Positions 27,195-38,126 of a stretch of 64,000 bases of DNA are shown one piece after another. Below the pieces are notes generated by a model. It was not told where the DNA came from. It was given only the letters and a program-made list of their open reading frames with translations, and made no database searches. The stretch spans positions 85,508 through 149,507 of the forward strand of contig NZ_PIZV01000074.1 in NCBI RefSeq assembly GCF_002835665.1. Direction: 5' to 3'. How positions within the stretch are numbered: the stretch's first letter is position 1; each line of letters starts with the position of its first letter. Made by a program: the position numbers and the translations under genes. This stretch comes from Chryseobacterium sp. PMSZPI. Its GTDB lineage: Bacteria; Bacteroidota; Bacteroidia; Flavobacteriales; Weeksellaceae.

Positions 27195-29573
27195 TTAAGC
27201 CTGCTTTTTAAAATACTTTCGACCTAAAATCCAAGTTGAAACTGTCGTAAAGGTAACCACTGTAATGGAACTGATTGGCATAATGATTGCAGCAAAAAGC
27301 GGATGCATATGTCCTGTAACTGCGTAACTTAAACCGACGATATTGTAAAGGAAACTGATTATAAATGTCATTTTCACAATCTTTATCGAGCCCTTGCAGA
27401 CGTTCAGGTAATTGTCCAAAGTCACTACTTTTTCTCCATTCATAATAACATCTGAAGAAGGTGTGAAACTATTGGTGTCGTCAGCAATAGCAATTCCTAC
27501 ATTGCTCTGTTTTAAAGCTCCTGCATCATTCAGTCCGTCACCAAGCATAGCTACTTTCATGTGCTGGTCCTGAAGGTCTTTGATGTAGTTCAGTTTATCT
27601 TCCGGACTTTGGTTAAAAGCCATCCCTTTATAGTTTGGAATCAGGTCTTTCAGTTGATTTTCTTCAGAAGAATTATCACCGCTTAGGATGAATATTTTGT
27701 AGTGGGTAAGTTTATTGAATAGATCTTTTAGTTTTGGACGGTATTCATTTTTGAAGATGAATTTTCCTATAAATTGACCATTTTTGCTGATGTAAACTGC
27801 TGTTTCAAGGTTTTTGGGTTCTTGATTATTATAACGTGCAGAACCAATTTTGTAAAGGGTGCCTCTTACGTTCGCCTCATATCCTTTTCCGGAAATCTCC
27901 TGAAAATTATCAACAGGGAAATAATCGTCCTTCACCTCTATAAATTCGTACAATGATTTCGAAAGAGGGTGATTGGAATTTTTTAATAATGTTTTGATAT
28001 TGAGTAAATCAAATTCATTGATTTCTGAACCTTCGTATTTGATGTTGGATTTTTTTCTGTGGGTAATGGTTCCGGTTTTATCAAAAACAATAGTGTCCAG
28101 TTTAGCAATTTTTTCAATTGTTAAAGTGTCTTTTACATAAAACTTGTTTCGTCCCAATATTCTCATAATGTGCCCGAAAGTAAACGGTGCGGATAGTGCA
28201 AGGGCACACGGACAGGCAATAATTAAAATTGCTGAAATAACCTGGAACATTTTTTCAAGATCGATGAATGACCAATAGATTCCGGATATTAAAGCGATGC
28301 CTAAAATGATGAAGGTGAAATATTTACTAATGCTATTGGTTAAAGTGTCAAGTCCGGTTTCATGTTTTTTAAAGGCTTCCTTATTCCAAAGTTGGGTAAG
28401 GTAACTTTGATCCACATCTTTAATGACTTCCAGTTCCAGAGAAGAGCCGATTTGCTTTCCTCCTGCAAAAATTTTATCACCAGGCTGTTTGCTGATACTT
28501 TCGCTTTCTCCGGTAATAAAACTGTTGTCAATATTTCCTTCCCCGTTTATTAAAATGGCGTCCACCGGGATGATTTCCTGATTTCTAACTAAAATTCTGT
28601 CTCCGACTTTTATTTCAGATAGCAGTATGTTTTCCTGTTTTCCTTCAAAGTCTACTTTGGTAACTGCAATCGGGTAGAAAGATTTATAATCCCTGTCATA
28701 AGAAAGGGCACTGTAGGTTCTTTTCTGGAAAAGTTTACCCATCAGCATGAAGAATAAAAGGCCACACAGGGTATCAAAATAACCGGGGCCATAATCGGTT
28801 GCCACTTCGTAGATGCTTCTTCCAAAAAGCACCAATATCCCCAATACAATAGGAACATCAATATTGACTATTTTATTTTTTAAACCGTACCATGCTGATT
28901 TGTAATAATCTGAAGCAGAATAAAATACAACGGGACAAGCCAATAAGAACATCAATATTCTGAAGAGTCCTTTGTAGTGTTCCATCCAATAATCTTCTCC
29001 ACCTACATATTCGGGGAACGCTAAAAACATTCCGTTTCCGAATGCAAAACCGGCAATCGCAAATTTTACAAGAAGTGATTTGTCAAGATGATCTACATTT
29101 TTTTCGGCAGTTTCAAGGCTGATAACGGGTTTATATCCTAAATTGGTTAAGAAGTTGGCTAGTTCACTTAATTTCAGGTCGTTATGATTGAATGAAATTT
29201 GTAAGGTCTTTCTGGTGAAATTGACCTGAGAATATTTAATATGTGGATTTAGAGTATGAAGACTTTCTAATAGCCAAATACAAGAAGAACAATGGATTAC
29301 AGGTATTTTAAATGTAACGAGACTGGTGTTTCCTTCAGAGAAATCTGTGATTTTTTCAAAAATCTCGGGAGTATCCAAGTAATCAAATTGGGTAGAGTTT
29401 TCATCATTGGGACGAATTCCGGCGCCTTTATTGAGTTCGTAGAAATTACTTAAATTGTTTGTATTCAGAATTTCATAAACAGACTTACAGCCGTTACAAC
29501 AGAAAATCTTTTCATCAAACAAAATTCTCTCTTTTTCTATACCTTGACCACAATGAAAACAGTTCTCGCTCAC
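27195..29573 (-). CDS. ccoI: copper-type P-type ATPase of the cbb3 cluster (CcoI/FixI)
   Basis: 792-residue heavy-metal P1B-type ATPase. The N-terminus has paired Cys motifs (CFHCGQ and CCNGCKSVYEIL), then an HMA domain with IHCSSCIWLLESL. Membrane helices follow, with CPC in IIACPCALALSAPF, the phosphorylation motif DKTGT and the hinge GDGLNDAGAL. It exports copper to the periplasm for the oxidase. The frame is open to 29687, but GTG 29573 (giving SENCFHCGQG) is the family-like start; an adjacent GTG at 29576 is possible. It is the first gene of the minus-strand cluster, 109 bases ahead of ccoS. Confidence 0.93.
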   Translation of the reverse strand: MSENCFHCGQGIEKERILFDEKIFCCNGCKSVYEILNTNNLSNFYELNKGAGIRPNDENSTQFDYLDTPEIFEKITDFSEGNTSLVTFKIPVIHCSSCIWLLESLHTLNPHIKYSQVNFTRKTLQISFNHNDLKLSELANFLTNLGYKPVISLETAEKNVDHLDKSLLVKFAIAGFAFGNGMFLAFPEYVGGEDYWMEHYKGLFRILMFLLACPVVFYSASDYYKSAWYGLKNKIVNIDVPIVLGILVLFGRSIYEVATDYGPGYFDTLCGLLFFMLMGKLFQKRTYSALSYDRDYKSFYPIAVTKVDFEGKQENILLSEIKVGDRILVRNQEIIPVDAILINGEGNIDNSFITGESESISKQPGDKIFAGGKQIGSSLELEVIKDVDQSYLTQLWNKEAFKKHETGLDTLTNSISKYFTFIILGIALISGIYWSFIDLEKMFQVISAILIIACPCALALSAPFTFGHIMRILGRNKFYVKDTLTIEKIAKLDTIVFDKTGTITHRKKSNIKYEGSEINEFDLLNIKTLLKNSNHPLSKSLYEFIEVKDDYFPVDNFQEISGKGYEANVRGTLYKIGSARYNNQEPKNLETAVYISKNGQFIGKFIFKNEYRPKLKDLFNKLTHYKIFILSGDNSSEENQLKDLIPNYKGMAFNQSPEDKLNYIKDLQDQHMKVAMLGDGLNDAGALKQSNVGIAIADDTNSFTPSSDVIMNGEKVVTLDNYLNVCKGSIKIVKMTFIISFLYNIVGLSYAVTGHMHPLFAAIIMPISSITVVTFTTVSTWILGRKYFKKQA

Positions 29574-29593
29574 CACCCTAAAATATTGAACTA

Positions 29594-29601
29594 CAAAATT
29601 A
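29594..29601 (-). promoter_or_regulatory. -7 box of ccoI
   Basis: On the minus strand TAATTTTG, a perfect TAnnTTTG match, ends 20 bases before the ccoI GTG. With a start site near 29589, the TGAT-N4-ATCA palindrome would be centred about 61 bases upstream, as in class-I Crp/Fnr activation (inferred spacing). Confidence 0.45.
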
Positions 29602-29612
29602 TAACAATTTTT

Positions 29613-29644
29613 TTTGTTTATCGATTTAAAAAGTTCTATTTTTG
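29613..29644 (+). promoter_or_regulatory. promoter of the Crp/Fnr gene
   Basis: TTTG at 29613-29616, a 20-base spacer, and TATTTTTG at 29637-29644 match the Bacteroidota TTTG / TAnnTTTG promoter. The start codon lies 18 bases downstream. Confidence 0.65.
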
Positions 29645-29656
29645 TGATAAATATCA
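29645..29656. promoter_or_regulatory. Fnr/Crp-type palindrome TGAT-N4-ATCA
   Basis: A perfect TGAT-AAAT-ATCA palindrome lies immediately downstream of the regulator's own -7 box and upstream of its ATG. Fnr-family proteins bind TTGAT-N4-ATCAA, so this site would let the neighbouring regulator repress itself and act on ccoI. Binding is inferred. Confidence 0.55.
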
Positions 29657-29662
29657 TATAAA

Positions 29663-30376
29663 ATGCCGCAGGAACAACAGATCGCAATTGAAGAGAGGTT
29701 CGCCAGAGTTTTTAATGATAAATCATTTAAGGAAAGACTTTCTAGCGCAGATTTTGAAAAATACATTAATGGCAAAAAGAAACTGAGTTTTCAGAAACAT
29801 GACACCATTTTCGAGGATGGAGAAACTCCAAAAGGAGTGTTTGTCCTGGAGAAAGGTGCTGCTAAACTTTCAAAATCAGGGGCTTTTGGGAAAGATCAGA
29901 TTTTAAGATTTATCAAAGAAGGAGACATCATCGGCTACCGATCTTTGCTTTGTGGAGAAAACTTCCAGGCAAAGGCAGAAGCAATGACTGATATTGAATG
30001 TGTTTTCTTACCTGCAGATATCTTCATGTATCTTTTAGAGGTTGATCCGCAATTATCTTTCGTAATGCTTCAGAAAATTTCGTACGAATTAGGAGAGTCT
30101 TCCAATACCATTACATTCCTTGCACAAAAAACAGTAAGAGAGCGATTGGCTGAAATATTACTGCTTTTGGAACAAAAATTAGGGGTTGATCCGGAAGGTT
30201 TTATCAAAATCTCTTTAACAAGAGAAGAAATTGCTAATATTATTGGTACCGCTACGGAAAGTGCCATTCGTCTGATTTCCGAATTCAAACAGGATAACCT
30301 GATTGAAGTGGATGGAAGAAATATTAAAATTCTCAATCACGACAAACTCATGAAACTCGGTCACGTAGTTTTATAA
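29663..30376 (+). CDS. Crp/Fnr family transcriptional regulator
   Basis: 237-residue regulator. The N-terminal cyclic-nucleotide-binding-type jelly roll runs from about residue 30 to 150 (DTIFEDGETPKGVFVLEKGAAKL, FIKEGDIIGYRSLL). The C-terminal winged helix has the recognition region SLTREEIANIIGTATESAIRL (about 173-193). There is no N-terminal Cys cluster, so it is not a canonical oxygen-sensing Fe-S Fnr; its signal is unknown. Divergent to the cbb3 cluster across a TGAT-N4-ATCA site, it is the natural candidate for controlling it. Confidence 0.9.
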   Translation: MPQEQQIAIEERFARVFNDKSFKERLSSADFEKYINGKKKLSFQKHDTIFEDGETPKGVFVLEKGAAKLSKSGAFGKDQILRFIKEGDIIGYRSLLCGENFQAKAEAMTDIECVFLPADIFMYLLEVDPQLSFVMLQKISYELGESSNTITFLAQKTVRERLAEILLLLEQKLGVDPEGFIKISLTREEIANIIGTATESAIRLISEFKQDNLIEVDGRNIKILNHDKLMKLGHVVL

Positions 30377-30391
30377 ATCATACAAAATTTG

Positions 30392-30415
30392 AGTCGGCTG
30401 AAAGGCCGACTTTTT
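30392..30415 (+). terminator. rho-independent terminator of the Crp/Fnr gene
   Basis: AGTCGGC (30392-30398) pairs with GCCGACT (30405-30411) across a 6-base loop, followed by TTTTT. Confidence 0.88.
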
Positions 30416-30438
30416 AACTTTTAAAAAATAGATACATT

Positions 30439-31254
30439 ATGTCTGTTCACTCTGAAATTAAAAAAGTTACGACGGAAACCTTGCGTAAAATGAAATTTGA
30501 CAAGGAAAAAATAACAATGCTCACTGCCTATGACTTTACCACGGCAAAGATGGTAGATGCAGGAGGAGTGGATGCTATTTTGATTGGTGATTCTGCAGCC
30601 AATGTAATGGCAGGTTTTGAAACTACATTACCTATTACATTAGATCAAATGATTTATCATGCTCAAAGTGTGGTAAGAGGAACTGACAGGGCTTTGATCG
30701 TAGCAGATTTACCTTTTGGAACTTATCAGAGTAATCCTGAAAAAGCATTGGAATCTGCAGTAAGAATGATGAAGGAAGGTGGAGCTCATGCTGTAAAAAT
30801 TGAAGGTGGAAAGGAAATTTCAAAATCCATCAAAAAGATCATCAATGCAGGTATTCCGGTAATGGGACATTTGGGGTTAACGCCTCAGTCTATCTATAAA
30901 TTTGGAACTTATAAAGTAAGAGCTAAAGAAGAAGCGGAAGCGGAAAAACTAATTGCTGATGCACAACTTTTAGAAGAACTAGGTTGCTTTTCTGTTGTTT
31001 TAGAAAAAATTCCGGCTGATTTAGCTAAAAAAGTAACGGAAAGTATTTCCATTCCTACCATCGGAATCGGAGCGGGAGCTCATTGTGACGGGCAGGTTTT
31101 GGTATATCATGATATGGTGGGAATGAATCAAGGCTTCAGTCCTAAGTTCTTAAGAAGGTATCTTGACCTTTACACCGAAATTACAGGAGCGGTTTCGCAA
31201 TATGTAAAAGATGTGAAAAGCGTAGAGTTTCCAAATGAAAATGAAAGTTATTAA
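30439..31254 (+). CDS. panB: 3-methyl-2-oxobutanoate hydroxymethyltransferase
   Basis: 271-residue TIM-barrel enzyme that adds a hydroxymethyl group from methylene-THF to 2-oxoisovalerate in pantothenate synthesis. Signature blocks are [57 protein letters not shown] and [19 protein letters not shown]. Metal ligands Asp and catalytic Glu positions in these blocks are present. Two more genes follow at 3 and 11 bases, so an operon is likely. Confidence 0.97.
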   Translation: MSVHSEIKKVTTETLRKMKFDKEKITMLTAYDFTTAKMVDAGGVDAILIGDSAANVMAGFETTLPITLDQMIYHAQSVVRGTDRALIVADLPFGTYQSNPEKALESAVRMMKEGGAHAVKIEGGKEISKSIKKIINAGIPVMGHLGLTPQSIYKFGTYKVRAKEEAEAEKLIADAQLLEELGCFSVVLEKIPADLAKKVTESISIPTIGIGAGAHCDGQVLVYHDMVGMNQGFSPKFLRRYLDLYTEITGAVSQYVKDVKSVEFPNENESY

Positions 31255-31257
31255 TCA

Positions 31258-31575
31258 ATGCAAAACCAACAACAATCTATCCAGGGAATATTATCTATCG
31301 CAGCACTGATTTGTCTTGCTGTAGGATGGTTCAATTTATTTTCTCCGGAAATCAATCATTTACTTTCCAGAAAAGTCTTCTATGTTTTAATAGGAGGGAG
31401 TTTCCTTATTCAGGCGCCGATGCTTACCAATAAAAATTTTGTTTTTGGAATGTATGCTGCTGCTGCGGTATGTATATTCGGAGCATTTATCCCTGAAAGT
31501 TCAAATCTTTCATCCATTAAAACAATTGGTCTGCTGGGAGGTATTATTCTTTCATTGTCCAATAGAAGAAGATAA
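31258..31575 (+). CDS. small membrane protein, unknown function
   Basis: 105-residue protein with four hydrophobic segments (LSIAALICLAVGWFNLF, VFYVLIGGSFLIQAPML, GMYAAAAVCIFGAFI, TIGLLGGIILSL) and short charged loops. It starts 3 bases after the panB stop codon and ends 11 bases before the pseudouridine synthase gene, so it is in the same transcript. I recognise no family; it may be a conserved flavobacterial protein carried along with panB. Confidence 0.7.
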   Translation: MQNQQQSIQGILSIAALICLAVGWFNLFSPEINHLLSRKVFYVLIGGSFLIQAPMLTNKNFVFGMYAAAAVCIFGAFIPESSNLSSIKTIGLLGGIILSLSNRRR

Positions 31576-31586
31576 ATTGTAGGAGT

Positions 31587-32264
31587 ATGAAGGAGCAGAT
31601 TGTATATGAAGACAACCATCTTTTAGTGATCAATAAAAAAGTCGGTCAGCTTGTACAAGGCGATAAGACCGGTGATGAGTCTCTATTAGAATCTATAAAA
31701 AATTATATAAAAGTAAGAGATGCTAAGCCGGGAAATGTTTTTCTCGGCTTGGTTCATCGTATAGACCGTCCTACGTCAGGGCTCGTGATCTATGCTAAAA
31801 CCTCCAAAGCACTTTCCCGTCTTACTCAGATGGTGAAGAATCGTGAGATTAAAAAAACGTATTGGGCTGTGGTGGGGAAAGAAATGATTCCACAAAGCCA
31901 AAGATTGGTTCATTATTTAAAGAAAAACGAAAAGAATAATAAAGCGATTGTTTTTCCTAAAGCTACTGATGGAGCTAAAGAAGCAATTCTAACGTACCAT
32001 GTAATCAAGACGCTCGATAATTATCTGCTTCTTGAAATTGATCTGGAAACAGGGAGACATCATCAGATCCGAGCTCAGTTATCTAAGACAGGGGTTCCAA
32101 TTAAAGGAGACTTAAAGTATGGATCACCACGTTCCAATCCCGACGGAGGAATTAATCTTCACGCCAGAAGGTTGGAGTTTATTCACCCTGTTACCAAAGA
32201 GAAAATTGAAATTGTAGCTCCGGTACCACAGAATGATGCAGTGTGGAGAGCTTGTGAAGAATAG
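31587..32264 (+). CDS. RluA family pseudouridine synthase
   Basis: 225-residue pseudouridine synthase of the RluA family. The catalytic Asp is in VHRIDRPTSGLVIYAKTSKA; later blocks LEIDLETGRHHQIRAQLSKTG and PIKGDLKYGS match the fold. It has no S4 domain, so it is the short form. It isomerises uridines in rRNA or tRNA; which one cannot be said. It is the last gene of the panB unit; about 200 bases of AT-rich DNA with no gene follow before the restriction island. Confidence 0.92.
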   Translation: MKEQIVYEDNHLLVINKKVGQLVQGDKTGDESLLESIKNYIKVRDAKPGNVFLGLVHRIDRPTSGLVIYAKTSKALSRLTQMVKNREIKKTYWAVVGKEMIPQSQRLVHYLKKNEKNNKAIVFPKATDGAKEAILTYHVIKTLDNYLLLEIDLETGRHHQIRAQLSKTGVPIKGDLKYGSPRSNPDGGINLHARRLEFIHPVTKEKIEIVAPVPQNDAVWRACEE

Positions 32265-32454
32265 ATTAAGTAATTTTAAATGCTTTATATTATTAAAATT
32301 AAAGCTATTGTTATGAACAATTCTCCAAATTTGCTAATCATCAGTAGGTAATAGGGCGCTTTATTTTTCTTTGTTAATTATGCCTAATCTTTATCTTCAA
32401 AATTAAAACCGGCTGATCTTAAGATATATACTTCTGTTTTGTCAATCAAATTTA

Positions 32455-32462
32455 TAATTTTG
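32455..32462 (+). promoter_or_regulatory. -7 box directly before vsr
   Basis: TAATTTTG, a perfect TAnnTTTG box, ends 5 bases before ATG 32468. The restriction operon would then start on a nearly leaderless transcript. A TTTG at 32438-32441 is too close to be a normal -33 element. Confidence 0.5.
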
Positions 32463-32467
32463 TATTT

Positions 32468-32878
32468 ATGGATGTTTTAACAAAAGAACAGAGACGAAAA
32501 AATATGCAAGCTATCAAGAGTAAGGGAACAAAAGATGAAATTCTCTTGGCTAAAACTCTATGGAAACTTGGATATCGTTATAGAAAAAATAATAAGTCTG
32601 TTTTTGGTAAGCCGGATCTCACATTCAAAAAGAATAAACTTGCAATTTTTGTAGATAGTGAATATTTTCATGGGAAAGACTGGGAAACTGAGAAATTTAG
32701 AATACAGACTAATAGAACTTTTTGGTGGAATAAAATTAAACAAAATATAAAACGTGATAAAGCTGTGAATGAAGAACTTTACAGACAAGGCTGGAAAGTT
32801 TTGAGATTTTGGAGCAAAGAAATTCGAAAAAATTTAGCATCTTGCATCAATAAAATAGAAGAAAACTTAAAAGAATAA
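32468..32878 (+). CDS. vsr: very short patch repair endonuclease
   Basis: 136-residue Vsr-type nuclease that nicks T:G mismatches arising from deamination of methylated cytosine. Conserved blocks: RRKNMQAIKSKGTKDEILLAK at the N-terminus, FGKPDLTF holding the catalytic Asp, FVDSEYFHGKDW, and WKVLRFWSKEI near the C-terminus. In the third block, E. coli Vsr has a zinc ligand Cys (HGCFWH); here it is Glu, so the zinc site is absent or altered, as in other members I recall. Its stop codon abuts the ATG of the methylase gene. Confidence 0.93.
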   Translation: MDVLTKEQRRKNMQAIKSKGTKDEILLAKTLWKLGYRYRKNNKSVFGKPDLTFKKNKLAIFVDSEYFHGKDWETEKFRIQTNRTFWWNKIKQNIKRDKAVNEELYRQGWKVLRFWSKEIRKNLASCINKIEENLKE

Positions 32879-34072
32879 ATGACAACATACAGTGAAATAA
32901 AAGAAAGACTTAATATAAAGATTGACAGGCACTTAAATGACGGTTTTGCTGCTTTAACACATTATTGGCAAAATCATACAAATGGTGTCTCTCAATACTT
33001 TAAACCTTCTGCAAAAGAATATTTGCAAAAAGAAATTTTATCAACTGTAGAAGACTCGGAACAACTATATATTCCTTTTAAATTTGACGTTCCATTTCCA
33101 CCCAAGACAGATTTTAAATTTAGATTTATTGACTTATTTGCTGGGATTGGTGGAATTAGGCTTGCATATCAAAATGTTGGAGGCAAATGTGTTTTTACAA
33201 GTGAATGGAATAACTTTGCAAAGAAAACGTATGAAGCCAACTTCGGAGAAGTACCATATGGAGATATAACCGGAATTAATGAAAATGACATCCCAGATCA
33301 TGATGTTCTATTGGCTGGATTTCCCTGTCAACCTTTTTCAATTGCAGGAGTTTCTAAAAAAAATGCATTGGGAAGAAAACATGGTTTTTTAGATGAAACA
33401 CAAGGGACATTATTTTTTGATATAGCAAGAATTATAGAGAAAAAAAAGCCAAAAGCTTTTATGTTGGAAAATGTAAAAAATCTTGTTTCTCATGATAAAG
33501 GGAAGACATTCAAGGTAATTAGAAATACATTGACTGAATTAGGCTATTCAATTTATTATCAAGTGTTGGATGCAAAGCATTTCGTTCCTCAACATAGAGA
33601 AAGAATTATTATTGTAGGATTTAGAAATGAATTTTTTAAAAAGAATGAAAGTTTTGAATTTCCAAAGTTGCCAAAATCCAAAGCAAAGATTAAAAATATT
33701 TTAGAAACAGACATTGATCCCAAGTATACTTTGTCTGATAAACTTTGGAATTATTTACAGGATTATGCCGCAAAACATAAAGCAAAAGGAAATGGTTTTG
33801 GTTTTGGATTAACTGATTTAGAAGGAATTTCCAGAACGATGTCTGCAAGATATTATAAAGATGGAGCTGAAATATTAATCCCACAAGAAAATTCTAATCC
33901 AAGAAGATTAACACCAAGAGAATGTGCCAGATTACAAGGCTTTCCAGATAAATTTATAATTCCAGTGTCTAATAATCAGGCTTATAAACAATTTGGAAAT
34001 TCAGTTGCTGTGCCTTTAATTCAAGCTGTTGCAAAGCAGTTAGCAAAAACTTTAGAAGAAAATGGAAAATAG
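32879..34072 (+). CDS. DNA cytosine-5 methyltransferase, EcoRII/Dcm-like
   Basis: 397-residue C5-methylase. Motif I is [14 protein letters not shown] near residue 85, motif [10 protein letters not shown] with catalytic Cys, motif VI ENVKNL, motif [12 protein letters not shown], motif [11 protein letters not shown]. The stretch [26 protein letters not shown] closely matches E. coli Dcm and M.EcoRII, which methylate the inner C of CCWGG. The ~80-residue N-terminal extension is like that of M.EcoRII, where it has been implicated in operon self-control. It is immediately downstream of vsr and overlaps the endonuclease gene by 11 bases. Confidence 0.94.
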   Translation: MTTYSEIKERLNIKIDRHLNDGFAALTHYWQNHTNGVSQYFKPSAKEYLQKEILSTVEDSEQLYIPFKFDVPFPPKTDFKFRFIDLFAGIGGIRLAYQNVGGKCVFTSEWNNFAKKTYEANFGEVPYGDITGINENDIPDHDVLLAGFPCQPFSIAGVSKKNALGRKHGFLDETQGTLFFDIARIIEKKKPKAFMLENVKNLVSHDKGKTFKVIRNTLTELGYSIYYQVLDAKHFVPQHRERIIIVGFRNEFFKKNESFEFPKLPKSKAKIKNILETDIDPKYTLSDKLWNYLQDYAAKHKAKGNGFGFGLTDLEGISRTMSARYYKDGAEILIPQENSNPRRLTPRECARLQGFPDKFIIPVSNNQAYKQFGNSVAVPLIQAVAKQLAKTLEENGK

Positions 34073-35237
34073 CATCTTAACTGAGGTTATCCAATCTGTT
34101 CAAAATTCTGATACTGCTTTTTCAAAATTTATTACTGCAAATGACGTTGGGGCAACAGGTGGGCATCAGTCAGGATTTCATATTCATAAAAACAGTTGGC
34201 AATTATTTTTTGATTCTCCCGGACAAAAAGGAGAAAATAAAGATAAGTTTATCACTATAAAATGGCAAAATAGTTTTGAAACTCAAAGTAGATTTATATA
34301 TTATGGAGTTGGAACACGAAATGAATATAGGTTAACAAGATTTGGAAGAGAATTCCCGTTTCTGAAAGATAATAATATTGGTGATTTACTTGTTATTGTA
34401 AGAAAATATGATTATTATTATGAAGCTTTTATACTTCAAACTGATGAAGAAATTGAAGGTTTTTTAACTGCGTTAAATATTTCTACTACGGAAATAAATG
34501 GTATAATTCCTAAACAGTCTGAACCAACAGCTGAAGATAAACTTATAGAATGTTTTAATGCTTTTATCTCTACTTTATCGATGGATTTTCCTACTACCAT
34601 GGAGCTGGCAAAAAGAGCAAGGAATTGTTATAACAGTGTATATAATGTAACTCCACAATTAATAAAAGCTAATCCCGATAAACAAATTCTACAATGGATA
34701 AATACTGAATTTCAACTTTTTAAAACATTAGAAAATAACAGATATTCCACAAGAATAAAAACACCATTCCTTTCTGTCGAAGAACTAATAGAAATTGCCA
34801 ATACAATTTTGAATCGAAGAAAAAGTAGAGCTGGAAAATCATTAGAACATCATTTGAGTGAGATTTTTAAAACATTTGAATTAAAATTTGATACTCAGTC
34901 TATTACGGAGTTTAATAAAAAGCCGGACTTTTTATTCCCAAATATAGAGGCTTATCACAATCCAAGATATGATGAAGGTAAATTAATGGTTTTAGCATCA
35001 AAAACAACTTGTAAAGATAGGTGGAGACAAATATTGAATGAAGCGGATAGAATTAAAACCAAACATTTATTTACTTTACAACAAGGCATATCCAAAAATC
35101 AACTTGAAGAAATGTATAAGTATAATGTAAATCTTGTTGTTCCCAAATCATACTTGGATAGCTTTCCAAAAGAATTCAGAGAAAAAATCATGACTTTAGA
35201 TACATTCGTGAAAAAAGTTCAACATAGTCAAGCGTAA
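34062..35237 (+). CDS. EcoRII-like type II restriction endonuclease
   Basis: 391-residue endonuclease with two parts: an N-terminal effector domain (about 1-150, [18 protein letters not shown]...) and a C-terminal catalytic domain. The catalytic block is [15 protein letters not shown] followed by [19 protein letters not shown] near residues 290-330, the PD...(E/A)xK-like core of R.EcoRII, which cuts before CCWGG. Its start codon lies inside the end of the methylase gene, so translation is probably coupled. A strong terminator follows after 27 bases. Confidence 0.9.
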   Translation: MENSILTEVIQSVQNSDTAFSKFITANDVGATGGHQSGFHIHKNSWQLFFDSPGQKGENKDKFITIKWQNSFETQSRFIYYGVGTRNEYRLTRFGREFPFLKDNNIGDLLVIVRKYDYYYEAFILQTDEEIEGFLTALNISTTEINGIIPKQSEPTAEDKLIECFNAFISTLSMDFPTTMELAKRARNCYNSVYNVTPQLIKANPDKQILQWINTEFQLFKTLENNRYSTRIKTPFLSVEELIEIANTILNRRKSRAGKSLEHHLSEIFKTFELKFDTQSITEFNKKPDFLFPNIEAYHNPRYDEGKLMVLASKTTCKDRWRQILNEADRIKTKHLFTLQQGISKNQLEEMYKYNVNLVVPKSYLDSFPKEFREKIMTLDTFVKKVQHSQA

Positions 35238-35264
35238 ATAAAGGATTTCAAGAATATATTAACT

Positions 35265-35294
35265 AGACCATCTCAACATCGAGATGGTCTTTTT
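35265..35294 (+). terminator. rho-independent terminator of the restriction operon
   Basis: AGACCATCTC (35265-35274) pairs perfectly with GAGATGGTCT (35281-35290) across a 6-base loop, then TTTT. It insulates the thiamine operon from the restriction genes. Confidence 0.93.
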
Positions 35295-35313
35295 GTTTAA
35301 TATAAAATTCAAT

Positions 35314-35344
35314 TTTGCCCATTCTGAAAAAATAACTAACTTCG
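35314..35344 (+). promoter_or_regulatory. promoter of the thiamine operon
   Basis: TTTG at 35314-35317, a 19-base spacer and TAACTTCG at 35337-35344 (consensus TAnnTTTG/TTCG). The start site would fall at about 35350, exactly where the riboswitch begins. Confidence 0.65.
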
Positions 35345-35350
35345 TCCCAT

Positions 35351-35430
35351 ACTTTAGGGGTGTCTGTAATCAACAGACTGAGACTTTACCCTTTGAACCT
35401 GATCTGGATCATACCAGCGTAGGGAAAAGT
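35351..35430 (+). promoter_or_regulatory. TPP riboswitch of the thi operon
   Basis: Thiamine pyrophosphate aptamer: ACTTT, then AGGGGTG, CTGAGAC, ACCC, GAACCTGATCTGGATCATA and CCAGCGTAGGGAA, ending AAAGT. P1 is ACTTT (35351-35355) with AAAGT (35426-35430). The order of conserved THI-box segments is intact. It lies 70 bases upstream of thiS, and its 5' arm also complements a downstream leader element. Confidence 0.93.
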
Positions 35431-35468
35431 AGATGACTTTTGCTGTACATTCTATTGTACAATAATAG

Positions 35469-35503
35469 CCATTCCTAAAGTGTATTTAAATTATTAGGAA
35501 TGG
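35469..35503 (+). promoter_or_regulatory. start-codon-sequestering hairpin of thiS
   Basis: CCATTCCTAA (35469-35478) is a perfect complement of TTAGGAATGG (35494-35503), which contains the thiS ATG at 35500-35502. CCTAAAGT (35474-35481) is also fully complementary to ACTTTAGG (35351-35358) at the riboswitch 5' end. So the two pairings exclude each other, which fits translational switching. Confidence 0.7.
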
Positions 35504-35706
35504 AACTTATAATCAACCACACCCGAAAATCATTTGATGTACTTCCTGAAAATCTGGAAGCATTGCTGGCTATAGAGCTGCCTGGAAAAAGAAAAGGCAT
35601 CGCTGTAGCTCTTAACAACCGTATTATTCCACTGTCCGCCTGGGCAGAAACCTTCCTCAGTAATAACGATTCAATTTTAATCATCACTGCCACTCAAGGC
35701 GGTTAA
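35500..35706 (+). CDS. thiS: sulfur carrier protein ThiS
   Basis: 68-residue ubiquitin-like carrier whose C-terminal Gly-Gly (TATQGG) becomes the thiocarboxylate that donates sulfur for the thiazole. It carries the beta-grasp text NHTRKSFDVLPENLEALLAIELPG and GIAVALNNRIIP. It is the first gene of the operon, and its start codon is buried in a leader hairpin. Confidence 0.95.
   Translation: MELIINHTRKSFDVLPENLEALLAIELPGKRKGIAVALNNRIIPLSAWAETFLSNNDSILIITATQGG

Positions 35707-38101
<2,395 letters not shown>

Positions 38102-38126
<25 letters not shown>

Noticed and set aside
32468..35237. novel defence system
   Set aside because: All three proteins belong to known EcoRII-type restriction-modification/Vsr families.
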